From Luteipulveratus flavus (GTDB taxonomy: Bacteria > Actinomycetota > Actinomycetes > Actinomycetales > Dermatophilaceae): 64,000 nucleotides of DNA. The DNA lies in assembly GCF_029080175.1 (NCBI RefSeq), contig NZ_JARFJC010000029.1. One strand, 5' to 3'. Positions 52,818 through 60,550 of the stretch are shown piece by piece. The notes under the pieces were generated by a model. It worked only from the letters and a program-made list of their open reading frames with translations, was not told the DNA's origin and ran no database searches. How positions within the stretch are numbered: the first letter of the stretch is position 1; every line of letters begins with the position of its first letter. A program made the position numbers and the translations under genes.

Positions 52818-53608
52818 CCCTTCACGGCGAGCGGCATGAAGATCGCCACGACCGCGAGGCACGCGAGCACCGCCCAGCCGACCTGTCCGGTGACCTGACC
52901 CTCGTTCATCAGGTCGCGCAGCGCGGTCACGACGTGCGAGACCGGGTTGACGTTGACGAACGCCTCGAGCCAGCCGGGCAACGATGATGCCGGGACGAAG
53001 GCGTTGGACAGGAACGTCAGCGGGAACATGATCATCATCGACACGCCCTGCAGGCCCTGGGCCGACTTCATCACCGTGGCGAGCGCGGTGAACACCCACG
53101 CCAGCGACCAGGCGGTGAAGACGATCAGCAGCGTCGCCAGGACCAGACCGAACGGGTCCGGGCGGTAGCCCATCGCGATGCCGACGGCGAGCGTCATGAC
53201 GGTGGCGACGACGTACCGGACGACATCGGCGAGGGCCGGTCCGGCGAGCGGCGCCACCCGCGACATCGGCAACGATCTGAACCGGTCGAAGACGCCCTTC
53301 TCCATGTCCTCCCGCAGGGTCACGCCGGTGCCCATGCACGTGGTGAGCGCGGTCTGGGCCAGCAGGCCGGGTACGAGCAGCGGCAGGTACTTGCTGGTGC
53401 CGCCGGCGATCGCCCCGCCGAAGATGTAGCCGAACATCGGCGTGAACAGCAGCGGCTGGATCAGCACGTCGAAGAACTGCTCCGGGTTGCGGCGCATCTT
53501 CTGCAGCGCCCGGCCGGCCATCAGCCAGCTCTGCCGGATCGTCTCCAGGACGCTGACGTGGGACTTCAGGGCGGGCGCGGCCGGTCCGGTGGTGGTGACG
53601 GCGCTCAT
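52799..53608 (-). CDS. ABC-2 type transporter permease (DrrB family)
   Basis: A 269-residue membrane protein with six helices, of the daunorubicin-resistance DrrB type: QMRRNPEQFF-like start (here KMRRNPEQFFDVLIQPLLFT), GVTLREDMEKGVFDRFRSLP and PLTFLSNAFVPASSLPGWLE, the last being the family's signature before the final two helices. It works with the ATPase encoded upstream (four-base overlap, ATGA) to export a hydrophobic compound. The substrate is unknown. Confidence 0.93.
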   Translation of the reverse strand: MSAVTTTGPAAPALKSHVSVLETIRQSWLMAGRALQKMRRNPEQFFDVLIQPLLFTPMFGYIFGGAIAGGTSKYLPLLVPGLLAQTALTTCMGTGVTLREDMEKGVFDRFRSLPMSRVAPLAGPALADVVRYVVATVMTLAVGIAMGYRPDPFGLVLATLLIVFTAWSLAWVFTALATVMKSAQGLQGVSMMIMFPLTFLSNAFVPASSLPGWLEAFVNVNPVSHVVTALRDLMNEGQVTGQVGWAVLACLAVVAIFMPLAVKGYRRQV

Positions 53609-54624
53609 CGGGTCACCTCCATGGGGTCGAGCCGCTCGTCGGCAGCGCGGGTGTCGTGGTCGTCGTCGGCCTCGCCCTCGGCGCGGTCGCTCACGTGCTC
53701 GCCGGTCAGGGCGAGGAAGACCTCGTCCAGGGTCGGCTGCTCGACCTGTACGGCCGCGACGCTGATGTCGTTGCGCCGCAACGCGATCAGCGCCTCGGCC
53801 GCCTCGTCCGGACGGTTGAGCGGGACGGTCAGGCGAGCCGACTCGGGCGTCCGGTTCGCCGTACGCCCGAGGGCCTGGGCGACCGAGCGCGCGGCGGCGT
53901 CCATGTCGACCGGGTCCGACAGCTGCACCGACAGCGTGGAGCTGCCGACGGACGCCTTGAGCTCCCCCGAGGTGCCCTCCGCGACCTTGCGGCCCCGGTC
54001 GATGACGGCGATGCGGTCGGCCAGCTGGTCCGCCTCGTCGAGGTACTGCGTGGTGAGCAGGATCGTCGAGCCCTGCGCGACCAGGTCGCGGATCGTGTCC
54101 CACATCTGGCCGCGGGTGCGCGGGTCCAGGCCGGTGGTCGGCTCGTCGAGGAAGATCAGCGGCGGCTGGGCGATGAGACTCGAGGCGAGGTCCAGCCGGC
54201 GGCGCATACCACCGGAGAACTTCTCCAGCGTCCGCGTCGCCGCGTCGGTCAGACCGAAGCGTTCGAGCAGGTCGTCGGCGGTCCGGTCGGCCTGCTTGCT
54301 GGACTGCCCGTAGATCCGGGCGAACAGCCGCAGGTTCTCGCGGGCGGTGAGCTTCTCGTCGACGGACGCGTACTGACCGGTCACGCCGATCAGCTGACGC
54401 ACCTGGTGCGGCTCCCGACGGACGTCGACGCCGAAGATCTGCGCCTCCCCCTCGTCAATGCGCAGCAGGGTGGCCAGCATCCGCAGCATCGTGGTCTTGC
54501 CGGCGCCGTTCGGGCCGAGGACCCCGTAGACCTCGCCCTGGTGGACCTGCAGGTCGATCCCGTCGACGGCACGCAGGTCCTTGAACTGCTTCACCAGCCC
54601 GGTGGCATGCACGGCCAGCGTCAT
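53605..54624 (-). CDS. ABC transporter ATP-binding protein (DrrA family)
   Basis: A 339-residue ATPase with Walker A GPNGAGKTT, signature FSGGMRRRLDLASSL, Walker B LIFLDEPTTGLDPRTR and H-loop-type TTQYLDEADQLADRI, followed by a DrrA-like C-terminal domain ending in an acidic tail. It powers the permease encoded directly downstream. The ATG at 54624 has AAGGAG upstream. The transporter pair may give resistance to a hydrophobic antibiotic or export an endogenous product. Confidence 0.94.
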   Translation of the reverse strand: MTLAVHATGLVKQFKDLRAVDGIDLQVHQGEVYGVLGPNGAGKTTMLRMLATLLRIDEGEAQIFGVDVRREPHQVRQLIGVTGQYASVDEKLTARENLRLFARIYGQSSKQADRTADDLLERFGLTDAATRTLEKFSGGMRRRLDLASSLIAQPPLIFLDEPTTGLDPRTRGQMWDTIRDLVAQGSTILLTTQYLDEADQLADRIAVIDRGRKVAEGTSGELKASVGSSTLSVQLSDPVDMDAAARSVAQALGRTANRTPESARLTVPLNRPDEAAEALIALRRNDISVAAVQVEQPTLDEVFLALTGEHVSDRAEGEADDDHDTRAADERLDPMEVTR

Positions 54625-54737
54625 GGTGGGCTCCTTCCTGGGACAGCGGGTGTGCAACTGCCCAGCAGCCTGCCGCGGCTCGCCTTCAGCCCGGTTTCAC
54701 CTCGGTTTCAGCCGGCTCTCCGCTGCCCGGACCGCCG

Positions 54738-54833
54738 GGCCGAGTGCGCGTGTCCCGCGCCTCCCGTCTGGCCGAGTGCGCGTGTCCTGTCACCGTTCCG
54801 GGCGGAACGGTGACAGGACACGCGCACTCGGCC
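54738..54833. repeat. 31-bp-arm perfect palindrome preceded by a direct repeat of its arm
   Basis: The arms 54770-54800 and 54803-54833 match perfectly over 31 bp around a two-base centre; the left arm begins GGCCGAGTGCGCGTGTCCTG. The first 18 bases of the arm (GGCCGAGTGCGCGTGTCC) also occur as a direct repeat at 54738-54755. It lies between the ABC transporter start and ilvC end, which are on the same strand. Confidence 0.9.
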
Positions 54834-54837
54834 AGGA

Positions 54838-54895
54838 AGGGAGGGAGGGAGGGAGGGGTGGAAAGGGAGGGAGGGGTGGCAAGGGAGGCGGGACG
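54838..54895 (+). repeat. G-tract tandem repeat (possible G-quadruplex)
   Basis: Runs of GGGAGGGAGGGAGGG and GGGAGGGAGGGG, with further GGGAGG units, on the plus strand, downstream of ilvC (minus-strand gene) and upstream of the ABC transporter. The strand has more than four closely spaced GGG runs, which fits an intramolecular G-quadruplex. No coding frame uses it. Confidence 0.7.
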
Positions 54896-54900
54896 GACGG

Positions 54901-54933
54901 CGGCCGGTCACCTCGGGGAGAGGTGACCGGCCG
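54901..54933 (-). terminator. Terminator hairpin of ilvBNC
   Basis: Perfect 14-bp arms CGGCCGGTCACCTC and GAGGTGACCGGCCG around GGGGA, 21 bases past the ilvC stop. It has no U tract. Confidence 0.85.
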
Positions 54934-54954
54934 CGCGTACGGGCTGGGAGTGGC

Positions 54955-55989
54955 TCAGCGGGCCGAGGAGCCCTCGACGTAGTCGGCGTCGTTGACGTCG
55001 TCCTTGATCCAGCTCATCAGACCGCGCAGCTCCTTGCCGGTGGCCTCGATCGGGTGCTGGGCGGCCTTCTCACGGAAGGCCTTGAACTCGGGCGCGCCGG
55101 CGTCCTGGTCGTCGATGAAGCGCTTCGCGAACGTGCCGTCCTGGATGTCGGCGAGCACGGCCTTCATGTTCTCCTTGACGTGCTCGTCGATGACGCGCGG
55201 CCCGGAGACGTAGTCGCCGTACTCGGCCGTGTCGGAGACCGACCAGCGCTGCTTGGCGATGCCGCCCTCGACCATCAGGTCGACGATGAGCTTCAGCTCG
55301 TGCAGGCACTCGAAGTAGGCGACCTCCGGCTGGTAGCCGGCCTCGACGAGCGTCTCGAACCCGTACTGGACCAGCTGCGAGGCGCCACCGCACAGGACCG
55401 ACTGCTCACCGAACAGGTCGGTCTCGGTCTCCTCCTTGAACGTGGTCCGGATGCCGCCGGCGCGCAGGCCGCCGATCGCCTTGGCGTACGACTTCGCCAG
55501 CTCGAACGCCGACCCGGACGCGTCCACCTCGACGGCGACGAGCACGGGCACTCCTCGCCCGTCGACGTACTCGCGGCGAACCAGGTGGCCCGGACCCTTC
55601 GGCGCGACCATCGCGACGTCGACGCCCTGCGGCGGCGTGATGTAGCCGTACCGGATGTTGAAGCCGTGGCTGAAGAACAGCGCGTTGCCCGGCTTGAGGT
55701 GCGGCTCGATCTCGGCGGCGTACAGCGTGCGCTGCACCTGGTCCGGCGCGAGGATCATCACCAGGTCGGACTCCTGGACGGCCTCGGCCACGGTGACCAC
55801 TCGCAGGCCCTCGGCCTCGGCCTTGGCGCGCGAGCTCGAGCCATCCTTGAGACCGACCCGTACGTCGACGCCCGAGTCCCGCAGGTTGAGGGCGTGCGCG
55901 TGCCCCTGGCTGCCGTACCCGATGACGGCGACCTTGCGCCCCTGGAGGATCGACAGGTCGGCGTCGTCGTCGTAGAACATCTCGGCCAC
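54955..55989 (-). CDS. ilvC: Ketol-acid reductoisomerase, class I (NADP+)
   Basis: A 344-residue enzyme that converts acetolactate or acetohydroxybutyrate to the dihydroxy acids of the Ile/Val pathway, using NADPH and Mg. N-terminal Rossmann motif VAVIGYGSQGHAHALNLRDS, APKGPGHLVRREY, KEETETDLFGEQSVLCGG (metal Asp/Glu) and CLHELKLIVDLM are all intact. The short length marks class I. The GTG at 55989 (VAEMFYDD) has AAGGAG seven bases upstream. It is last in ilvB-ilvN-ilvC, 38 bases after ilvN. Confidence 0.97.
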   Translation of the reverse strand: MAEMFYDDDADLSILQGRKVAVIGYGSQGHAHALNLRDSGVDVRVGLKDGSSSRAKAEAEGLRVVTVAEAVQESDLVMILAPDQVQRTLYAAEIEPHLKPGNALFFSHGFNIRYGYITPPQGVDVAMVAPKGPGHLVRREYVDGRGVPVLVAVEVDASGSAFELAKSYAKAIGGLRAGGIRTTFKEETETDLFGEQSVLCGGASQLVQYGFETLVEAGYQPEVAYFECLHELKLIVDLMVEGGIAKQRWSVSDTAEYGDYVSGPRVIDEHVKENMKAVLADIQDGTFAKRFIDDQDAGAPEFKAFREKAAQHPIEATGKELRGLMSWIKDDVNDADYVEGSSAR

Positions 55990-56027
55990 GGTGGAACTCC
56001 TTGTGTTGATGGTTGAGTCGGGCGGGG

Positions 56028-56540
56028 TCAGGCGGAACGGAGGGCGCGGTCGGTGATGGAGCGCGGCCCGCGCCCCATCGCGATCACGCCGGACTGCACC
56101 AGCTCGCGGACGCCGTACGGCTCCAGCGCCGCGAGGAACGCGTCGACCTTGTCGCGGTGGCCGGTCGTCTGGATGATCACCGAGTCGGGGGCCATGTCGA
56201 CCACGTTGGCGCGAAAGACGTCGACGAGCTGCAAGATCTGGCTGCGGGCCACGGCGTCGCAGCGCACCTTGATCAGCAGCACCTCGCGCTGGACGGACGC
56301 GCCCTCCTCGAGCTCGACGACCTTGAGCACCTCGACGAGCTTGTTCAGCTGCTTGGTCACCTGCTCCAGGGCGATGGACTCGACGTCGACCACGATGGTC
56401 ATCCGTGAGATCTCCGGGTGCTCGGTCGGGCCGACTGCGAGCGAGTGGATGTTGAAGCCACGCCGCGAGATCAGGCCCGAGATGCGCGCGAGCACACCGG
56501 GCTTGTCCTCGACCAGCACGGACAGGGTGTGTGAGCTCAT
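56028..56540 (-). CDS. ilvN: Acetolactate synthase small (regulatory) subunit
   Basis: A 170-residue regulatory subunit of acetohydroxyacid synthase. It has an N-terminal ACT domain (HTLSVLVEDKPGVLARISGL, SRRGFNIHSLAVGPTE), where valine binds for feedback inhibition, and a second ferredoxin-like domain (REVLLIKVRCDAVARSQILQ). The ATG overlaps the ilvB stop by four bases, matching subunit coexpression. Confidence 0.96.
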   Translation of the reverse strand: MSSHTLSVLVEDKPGVLARISGLISRRGFNIHSLAVGPTEHPEISRMTIVVDVESIALEQVTKQLNKLVEVLKVVELEEGASVQREVLLIKVRCDAVARSQILQLVDVFRANVVDMAPDSVIIQTTGHRDKVDAFLAALEPYGVRELVQSGVIAMGRGPRSITDRALRSA

Positions 56541-58471
56541 CGGGCTGCCCCCTCTTCGGTTGTTCCCCGGCGAGGCTCCTCCTCCGGCCGGGGTCGCAGG
56601 CTCCCCCGGTCCGGCATCGTCTCCTCGCTCGCCTCGTCGTCCTCGCGGTCCCACACGGGGGTCATCGCGCGGGCGATCGTCACCTGGTCGTTGCTGACAC
56701 CGGCCGGCACCATCGGCCAGACCATCGCGTCACGCTCGACGACGAAGTCGATGACGACGGGACGGTCGTTGATCTCCAGCGCCTGCTGAATCGTCGCGTC
56801 GACGTCCTCGGGCCGCTCGCAGCGCAGCCCGACGCAGCCGTACGCGTCCGCCAGCTTGACGAAGTCCGGCACGCGGCTGCCGCCGGCCGCGGTGTGCAGG
56901 TCGGTGTTGGAGTAGCGCTCGTTGTAGAAGAGCGTCTGCCACTGGCGCACCATGCCGAGGCTGGAGTTGTTGATGACCGCGACCTTGATCGGGATGTTGT
57001 TGATGACGCAGGTCGCGAGCTCCTGGTTGGTCATCTGGAAGCAGCCGTCGCCGTCGATCGCCCAGACCACCCGGTCGGGCTCGGCAGCCTTGGCACCCAT
57101 CGCGGCCGGCACCGAGTAGCCCATCGTGCCGAGGCCGCCGGAGTTCAGCCAGGCGTTCGGTCGCTCGTACTGCACGAACTGCGCCGCCCACATCTGGTGC
57201 TGGCCGACGCCGGCGACGTACGTCGCCTCCGGACCGGTCAGCGCGCCGATCCGCTCGATGACGTACTGCGGTGCGAGGGCGCTCTCGTCCTCGGGCGCGG
57301 TGTACCCCAGCGGGTACGTCCGCTTCCAGCCGGCCGTGGTCTCGCGCCAGGCGCGGTAGTCACCGCCGCGACCGGCGTCGATGTCCTCGCGCAGCACGGT
57401 CAGCAGGTCGCGGACGACCTCCTTGCAGTCCCCCACGATGGGCACGTCCGCGACGCGGTTCTTGGAGATCTCCGCCGGGTCGATGTCGGCGTGGATCACC
57501 TTCGCCAGCGGGGCGAACGAGGACAGCTCGCCCGTGACGCGGTCGTCGAACCGGGTGCCGAGCGCGATGAGCAGGTCGGACTTCTGCAGCGCCGTGACCG
57601 CAGCGACCGAGCCGTGCATGCCGGGCATCCCCAGGTGCAGCTCGTGACTGTCCGGCACCGCGCCGCGCGCCATCAGCGTGGTGACCACCGGGATCTGCGT
57701 CAGCTCGACGAGCTCGCGCAGCACCTCACTGGCCTCGGCACGGATGACGCCGCCGCCGACGTACAGCACCGGGTTCCTCGCCTGCCGGATGAGCGCGGCG
57801 GCGGCCTTGATCTGCTTGTGGTGCGGGCGGGTCACCGGCCGATAGCCCGGCAGGTCGATCTCCGGCGGCCACGCGAACGTCGTCGTGGCCGTCAGGGCGT
57901 CCTTGGTGATGTCGACGAGCACCGGTCCGGGGCGTCCGGTCGAGGCGACATGGAACGCCTCGGCGAGCGCCCGCGGGATGTCCGCCGCGTCGGTGACCAG
58001 GTAGTTGTGCTTGGTGATCGGCATCGTGATGCCGCGGATGTCGGCTTCCTGGAAGGCGTCCGTACCGATCACGCGCGAGGCGACCTGGCCGGTGATCGCG
58101 ACCATCGGCACGGAGTCCATGTACGCGTCGGCGAGCGGAGTCACCAGGTTGGTGGCACCCGGGCCGCTGGTCGCCATGCAGACGCCGACCGCGCCGGTCG
58201 CCGCGGCGTACCCGGTCGCGGCGTGACCAGCGCCCTGCTCGTGGCGGACGAGGACGTGCCGCACCTTCACCGAGTCCAGCAACGGGTCGTACGCGGGCAG
58301 GATCGCGCCGCCGGGGATGCCGAAGACCGTGCCTACCTCGAGCGCCTCCAGGGAGAGGACGAGGCTCTGCGCGCCGGTGACGGTGCGCTCCCTGGGGCTG
58401 GGGCGGGCTGCCAGGTCGGCTGGCGTGGGCGGCCGCGACGCTGCTGCTGCAGCTGTCGTCGTCTCGGTCAC
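56537..58471 (-). CDS. ilvB: Acetolactate synthase large (catalytic) subunit
   Basis: A 644-residue ThDP-dependent acetohydroxyacid synthase, the first common step of Ile/Val/Leu synthesis. The catalytic Glu is in VRHEQGAGHAA; GDGCFQMTNQEL is the ThDP/Mg motif; SGPGATNLVTPLADAY, GIPGGAILPAYDPLL and QWQTLFYNERYS are typical. The first 25 and last 35 residues are low-complexity extensions. The GTG start at 58471 has only a weak ribosome site. Its mRNA starts about 150 bases upstream and contains the leader peptide and terminator of an attenuator. Confidence 0.96.
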   Translation of the reverse strand: MTETTTAAAAASRPPTPADLAARPSPRERTVTGAQSLVLSLEALEVGTVFGIPGGAILPAYDPLLDSVKVRHVLVRHEQGAGHAATGYAAATGAVGVCMATSGPGATNLVTPLADAYMDSVPMVAITGQVASRVIGTDAFQEADIRGITMPITKHNYLVTDAADIPRALAEAFHVASTGRPGPVLVDITKDALTATTTFAWPPEIDLPGYRPVTRPHHKQIKAAAALIRQARNPVLYVGGGVIRAEASEVLRELVELTQIPVVTTLMARGAVPDSHELHLGMPGMHGSVAAVTALQKSDLLIALGTRFDDRVTGELSSFAPLAKVIHADIDPAEISKNRVADVPIVGDCKEVVRDLLTVLREDIDAGRGGDYRAWRETTAGWKRTYPLGYTAPEDESALAPQYVIERIGALTGPEATYVAGVGQHQMWAAQFVQYERPNAWLNSGGLGTMGYSVPAAMGAKAAEPDRVVWAIDGDGCFQMTNQELATCVINNIPIKVAVINNSSLGMVRQWQTLFYNERYSNTDLHTAAGGSRVPDFVKLADAYGCVGLRCERPEDVDATIQQALEINDRPVVIDFVVERDAMVWPMVPAGVSNDQVTIARAMTPVWDREDDEASEETMPDRGSLRPRPEEEPRRGTTEEGAAR

Positions 58472-58523
58472 GGTCGGTCACCGCTTTCGGTCACGGTTGG
58501 CGGATATGGCGTTGTCCGGGCAC

Positions 58524-58556
58524 AAAAAAACCCTCAGCCGGTGACGGCATTGAGGG
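58524..58556 (-). terminator. Attenuator terminator of ilvBNC
   Basis: On the minus strand CCCTCA and TGAGGG, with an inner GCCG-TCAC-CGGC stem, are followed directly by seven T. It sits between the ilv leader peptide and ilvB. An upstream hairpin (GCTGAC with GTCAGC inside GGCGCGC/GCGCGCC) overlaps the leader's last codons and can compete. Confidence 0.92.
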
Positions 58557-58579
58557 CTGGCGCGCGAGCTGACCGGTCG

Positions 58580-58618
58580 TCAGCAGGCGCGCCTGGGAAG
58601 TACGAGAATTCGTGCCAC
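58580..58618 (-). CDS. ilvB leader peptide (Ile-Leu-Val-Leu)
   Basis: A 12-residue frame MARILVLPRRAC (GTG start) with one Ile, one Val and two Leu codons in a row (ATT CTC GTA CTT), then TGA. The GTG starts six bases after the -10 hexamer and has no ribosome site, so it is translated from a leaderless mRNA. Attenuation of ilvBNC through a leaderless leader peptide is established in Corynebacterium glutamicum; this layout matches it. Stalling would follow shortage of any of the three branched-chain amino acids. Confidence 0.9.
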   Translation of the reverse strand: MARILVLPRRAC

Positions 58619-58624
58619 GCCCCC

Positions 58625-58653
58625 AGCCTGACCCACACCCTGTGTCGTGTCAA
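58625..58653 (-). promoter_or_regulatory. Promoter of the ilvBNC leader transcript
   Basis: A perfect -35 TTGACA (58648-58653), a 17-base spacer and -10 CAGGCT (58625-58630). The transcription start is expected at the leader peptide's GTG (58618). This is the strongest consensus promoter seen in the window. Confidence 0.85.
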
Positions 58654-58712
58654 CGGATGAGAACGCGATCCCACATCGTGGACTCACCTGATCCTCGCGA
58701 CGCGCCCCCTTC

Positions 58713-58766
58713 CGCAAAGATCGTCTGCCCGGCCCTGCATGGATGACCGGACAGACGATCTTCGCG
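58713..58766. repeat. Intergenic palindrome, family B copy 2
   Basis: A 54-bp imperfect palindrome with arms AAGATCGTCTG and CAGACGATCTT, and a centre related to TGCATGGA. It shares CCGGACAGAC and the CATGGA centre with copy 1 (28382-28435). It lies 27 bases past the ilvD stop on the minus strand and upstream of the ilvB promoter. Confidence 0.8.
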
Positions 58767-58792
58767 ACGAACGGGGGTGAGACCTCGGCCGG

Positions 58793-60493
58793 TCAGTCGC
58801 AGACGGCGCCGGTGCTGGCGCTGCCGACCAGGCGGACGTACTTGGCGAGCACGCCGCGGGTGTACTTCGGCGCAGGGGCCGTGACCCCCGCCGTACGCCG
58901 CCGCTCCAGCTCGTCCTCGTCGACCAGGAGGTCGAGGGTGCCGGCGGCGACGTCCAGCCGGATCCCGTCGCCGTCCTGCACGAACGCGATCGGCCCGAGG
59001 TCGACCGCCTCCGGTGCGACGTGGCCGACGCACAGACCGGTCGTCCCGCCGGAGAACCGGCCGTCGGTCAGCAGCAGCACGTCCTTGCCGAGGCCGGCTC
59101 CCTTGATCGCGCCGGTCACCGCGAGCATCTCCCGCATACCCGGGCCGCCCTTGGGGCCCTCGTACCGGATGACCACGACGTCGCCGGCCTTGAGCGAGCC
59201 GTCGGACACCGCGTCCATCGCGGCCCGCTCGCCGTCGAAGACCCGCGCCGTCCCCTCGAAGACGTCGCTGTCGAAGCCGGCGGACTTCACGACGGCGCCC
59301 TCCGGAGCCAGCGACCCCTTGAGGATCGTGAGGCCACCGGTGCGGTGGATCGGCTGGTCCATCGCGCGGATGACCTTGCCGTCGATGTGCGGCGGGTCGA
59401 TCTCGCGGAGGTTCTCGGCCATGGTCTTGCCGGTCACGGTGAGGCAGTCGCCGTGCAGCAGGTCGGCCTCCAGCAGCGTGCGCATGACGACGGGGATGCC
59501 GCCGATGTGGTCGATGTCCTTCATCACGAACGCGCCGAACGGCTTCACGTCCGCCAGGTGCGGGACCTTCGCCCCGACCCGGCGGAAGTCCTCGAGGGTG
59601 AGGTCGACCTCGGCCTCGTGCGCGATCGCGAGCAGGTGGAGGACGGCGTTGGTCGACCCGCCGAACGCCATGACGACCGCGATGGCGTTCTCGAACGCCT
59701 CCTTGGTCATGATCTGCCGGGCGGTGATGCCCTGGCGCAGCATCTCCACGACCGCCTCACCCGAGCGACGCGCGTAGGTGTCGCGGCGCCGGTCCACCGC
59801 GGGCGGTGCCGCCGACCCGGGGATGGACATGCCGAGCGCCTCGGCGACCGCGGCCATCGTGTTCGCGGTGTAGAACCCGCCGCACGCGCCCTCACCCGGG
59901 CAGATCGCCCGCTCGATCGCGTCGACGTCCTCGCGCGGCATCAGGCCCTGGGAGTGGGCGCCGACCGCCTCGAACGCGTCGATGATCGTGACCTCCTTCT
60001 CCGTACCGTCGGAGAGCTTGGCCACGCCGGGCAGGATCGTCCCCGCGTACAGGAACACCGACGCCAGGTCGAGGCGGGCCGCGGCCATCAGCATCCCGGG
60101 CAGCGACTTGTCGCAGCCGGCGAGCAGGACAGAGCCGTCGAGGCGCTCGGCGTTCATCACCGTCTCGACCGAGTCGGCGATGATCTCGCGCGAGACGAGG
60201 GAGAAGTGCATCCCCTCGTGGCCCATCGAGATGCCGTCGCTCACCGAGATCGTGCCGAACTCCAGCGGGTAACCGCCGCCGGCGTGGACGCCGTCCTTGA
60301 CCGCCTTCGCCAGCCGGTCGAGCGAGAGGTTGCACGGGGTGATCTCGTTCCACGAGCTCGCGACGCCGATCTGCGGCTTGGCGAAGTCCTCGTCGCCGAG
60401 ACCGACCGCGCGCAGCATCCCACGCGCGGCGGTCTTCTCCAGACCGTCGGTGACGTCGCGGCTGCGGGGCTTCAGGTCAGGCGTCCGGTTCAT
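58793..60493 (-). CDS. ilvD: Dihydroxy-acid dehydratase
   Basis: A 566-residue Fe-S dehydratase giving the 2-oxo acids of the Ile/Val/Leu pathway. Cluster cysteines are in NEITPCNLSLDRL, LLAGCDKSLPGML and CPGEGACGGFYTANTM; the C-terminal LTDGRFSGGTTGLCVGHVAPEA motif is intact. TACGAT (plus-strand 60500-60505) lies six bases before the ATG, so it has its own leaderless promoter and is not part of the attenuated ilvBNC mRNA. Confidence 0.96.
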   Translation of the reverse strand: MNRTPDLKPRSRDVTDGLEKTAARGMLRAVGLGDEDFAKPQIGVASSWNEITPCNLSLDRLAKAVKDGVHAGGGYPLEFGTISVSDGISMGHEGMHFSLVSREIIADSVETVMNAERLDGSVLLAGCDKSLPGMLMAAARLDLASVFLYAGTILPGVAKLSDGTEKEVTIIDAFEAVGAHSQGLMPREDVDAIERAICPGEGACGGFYTANTMAAVAEALGMSIPGSAAPPAVDRRRDTYARRSGEAVVEMLRQGITARQIMTKEAFENAIAVVMAFGGSTNAVLHLLAIAHEAEVDLTLEDFRRVGAKVPHLADVKPFGAFVMKDIDHIGGIPVVMRTLLEADLLHGDCLTVTGKTMAENLREIDPPHIDGKVIRAMDQPIHRTGGLTILKGSLAPEGAVVKSAGFDSDVFEGTARVFDGERAAMDAVSDGSLKAGDVVVIRYEGPKGGPGMREMLAVTGAIKGAGLGKDVLLLTDGRFSGGTTGLCVGHVAPEAVDLGPIAFVQDGDGIRLDVAAGTLDLLVDEDELERRRTAGVTAPAPKYTRGVLAKYVRLVGSASTGAVCD

Positions 60494-60550
60494 GACCAGA
60501 TCGTAGGACGGTGTCCGAGGAATGGGACGATGGTCCCGCGATGTGGTCGC

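Noticed and set aside
49950..53339. A 1129-codon minus-strand frame opposite the BTAD regulator
   Set aside because: The composition is that of a shadow frame, while the plus strand carries winged-helix, BTAD and Walker motifs.
49494..54624. A secondary-metabolite gene cluster around the AfsR-like regulator and DrrAB
   Set aside because: No polyketide, peptide synthetase, terpene or tailoring genes are present; neighbours are branched-chain amino acid genes.
54743..54926. Short frames inside the palindrome and G-tract
   Set aside because: They merely translate repeats; no ribosome site or protein-like composition.
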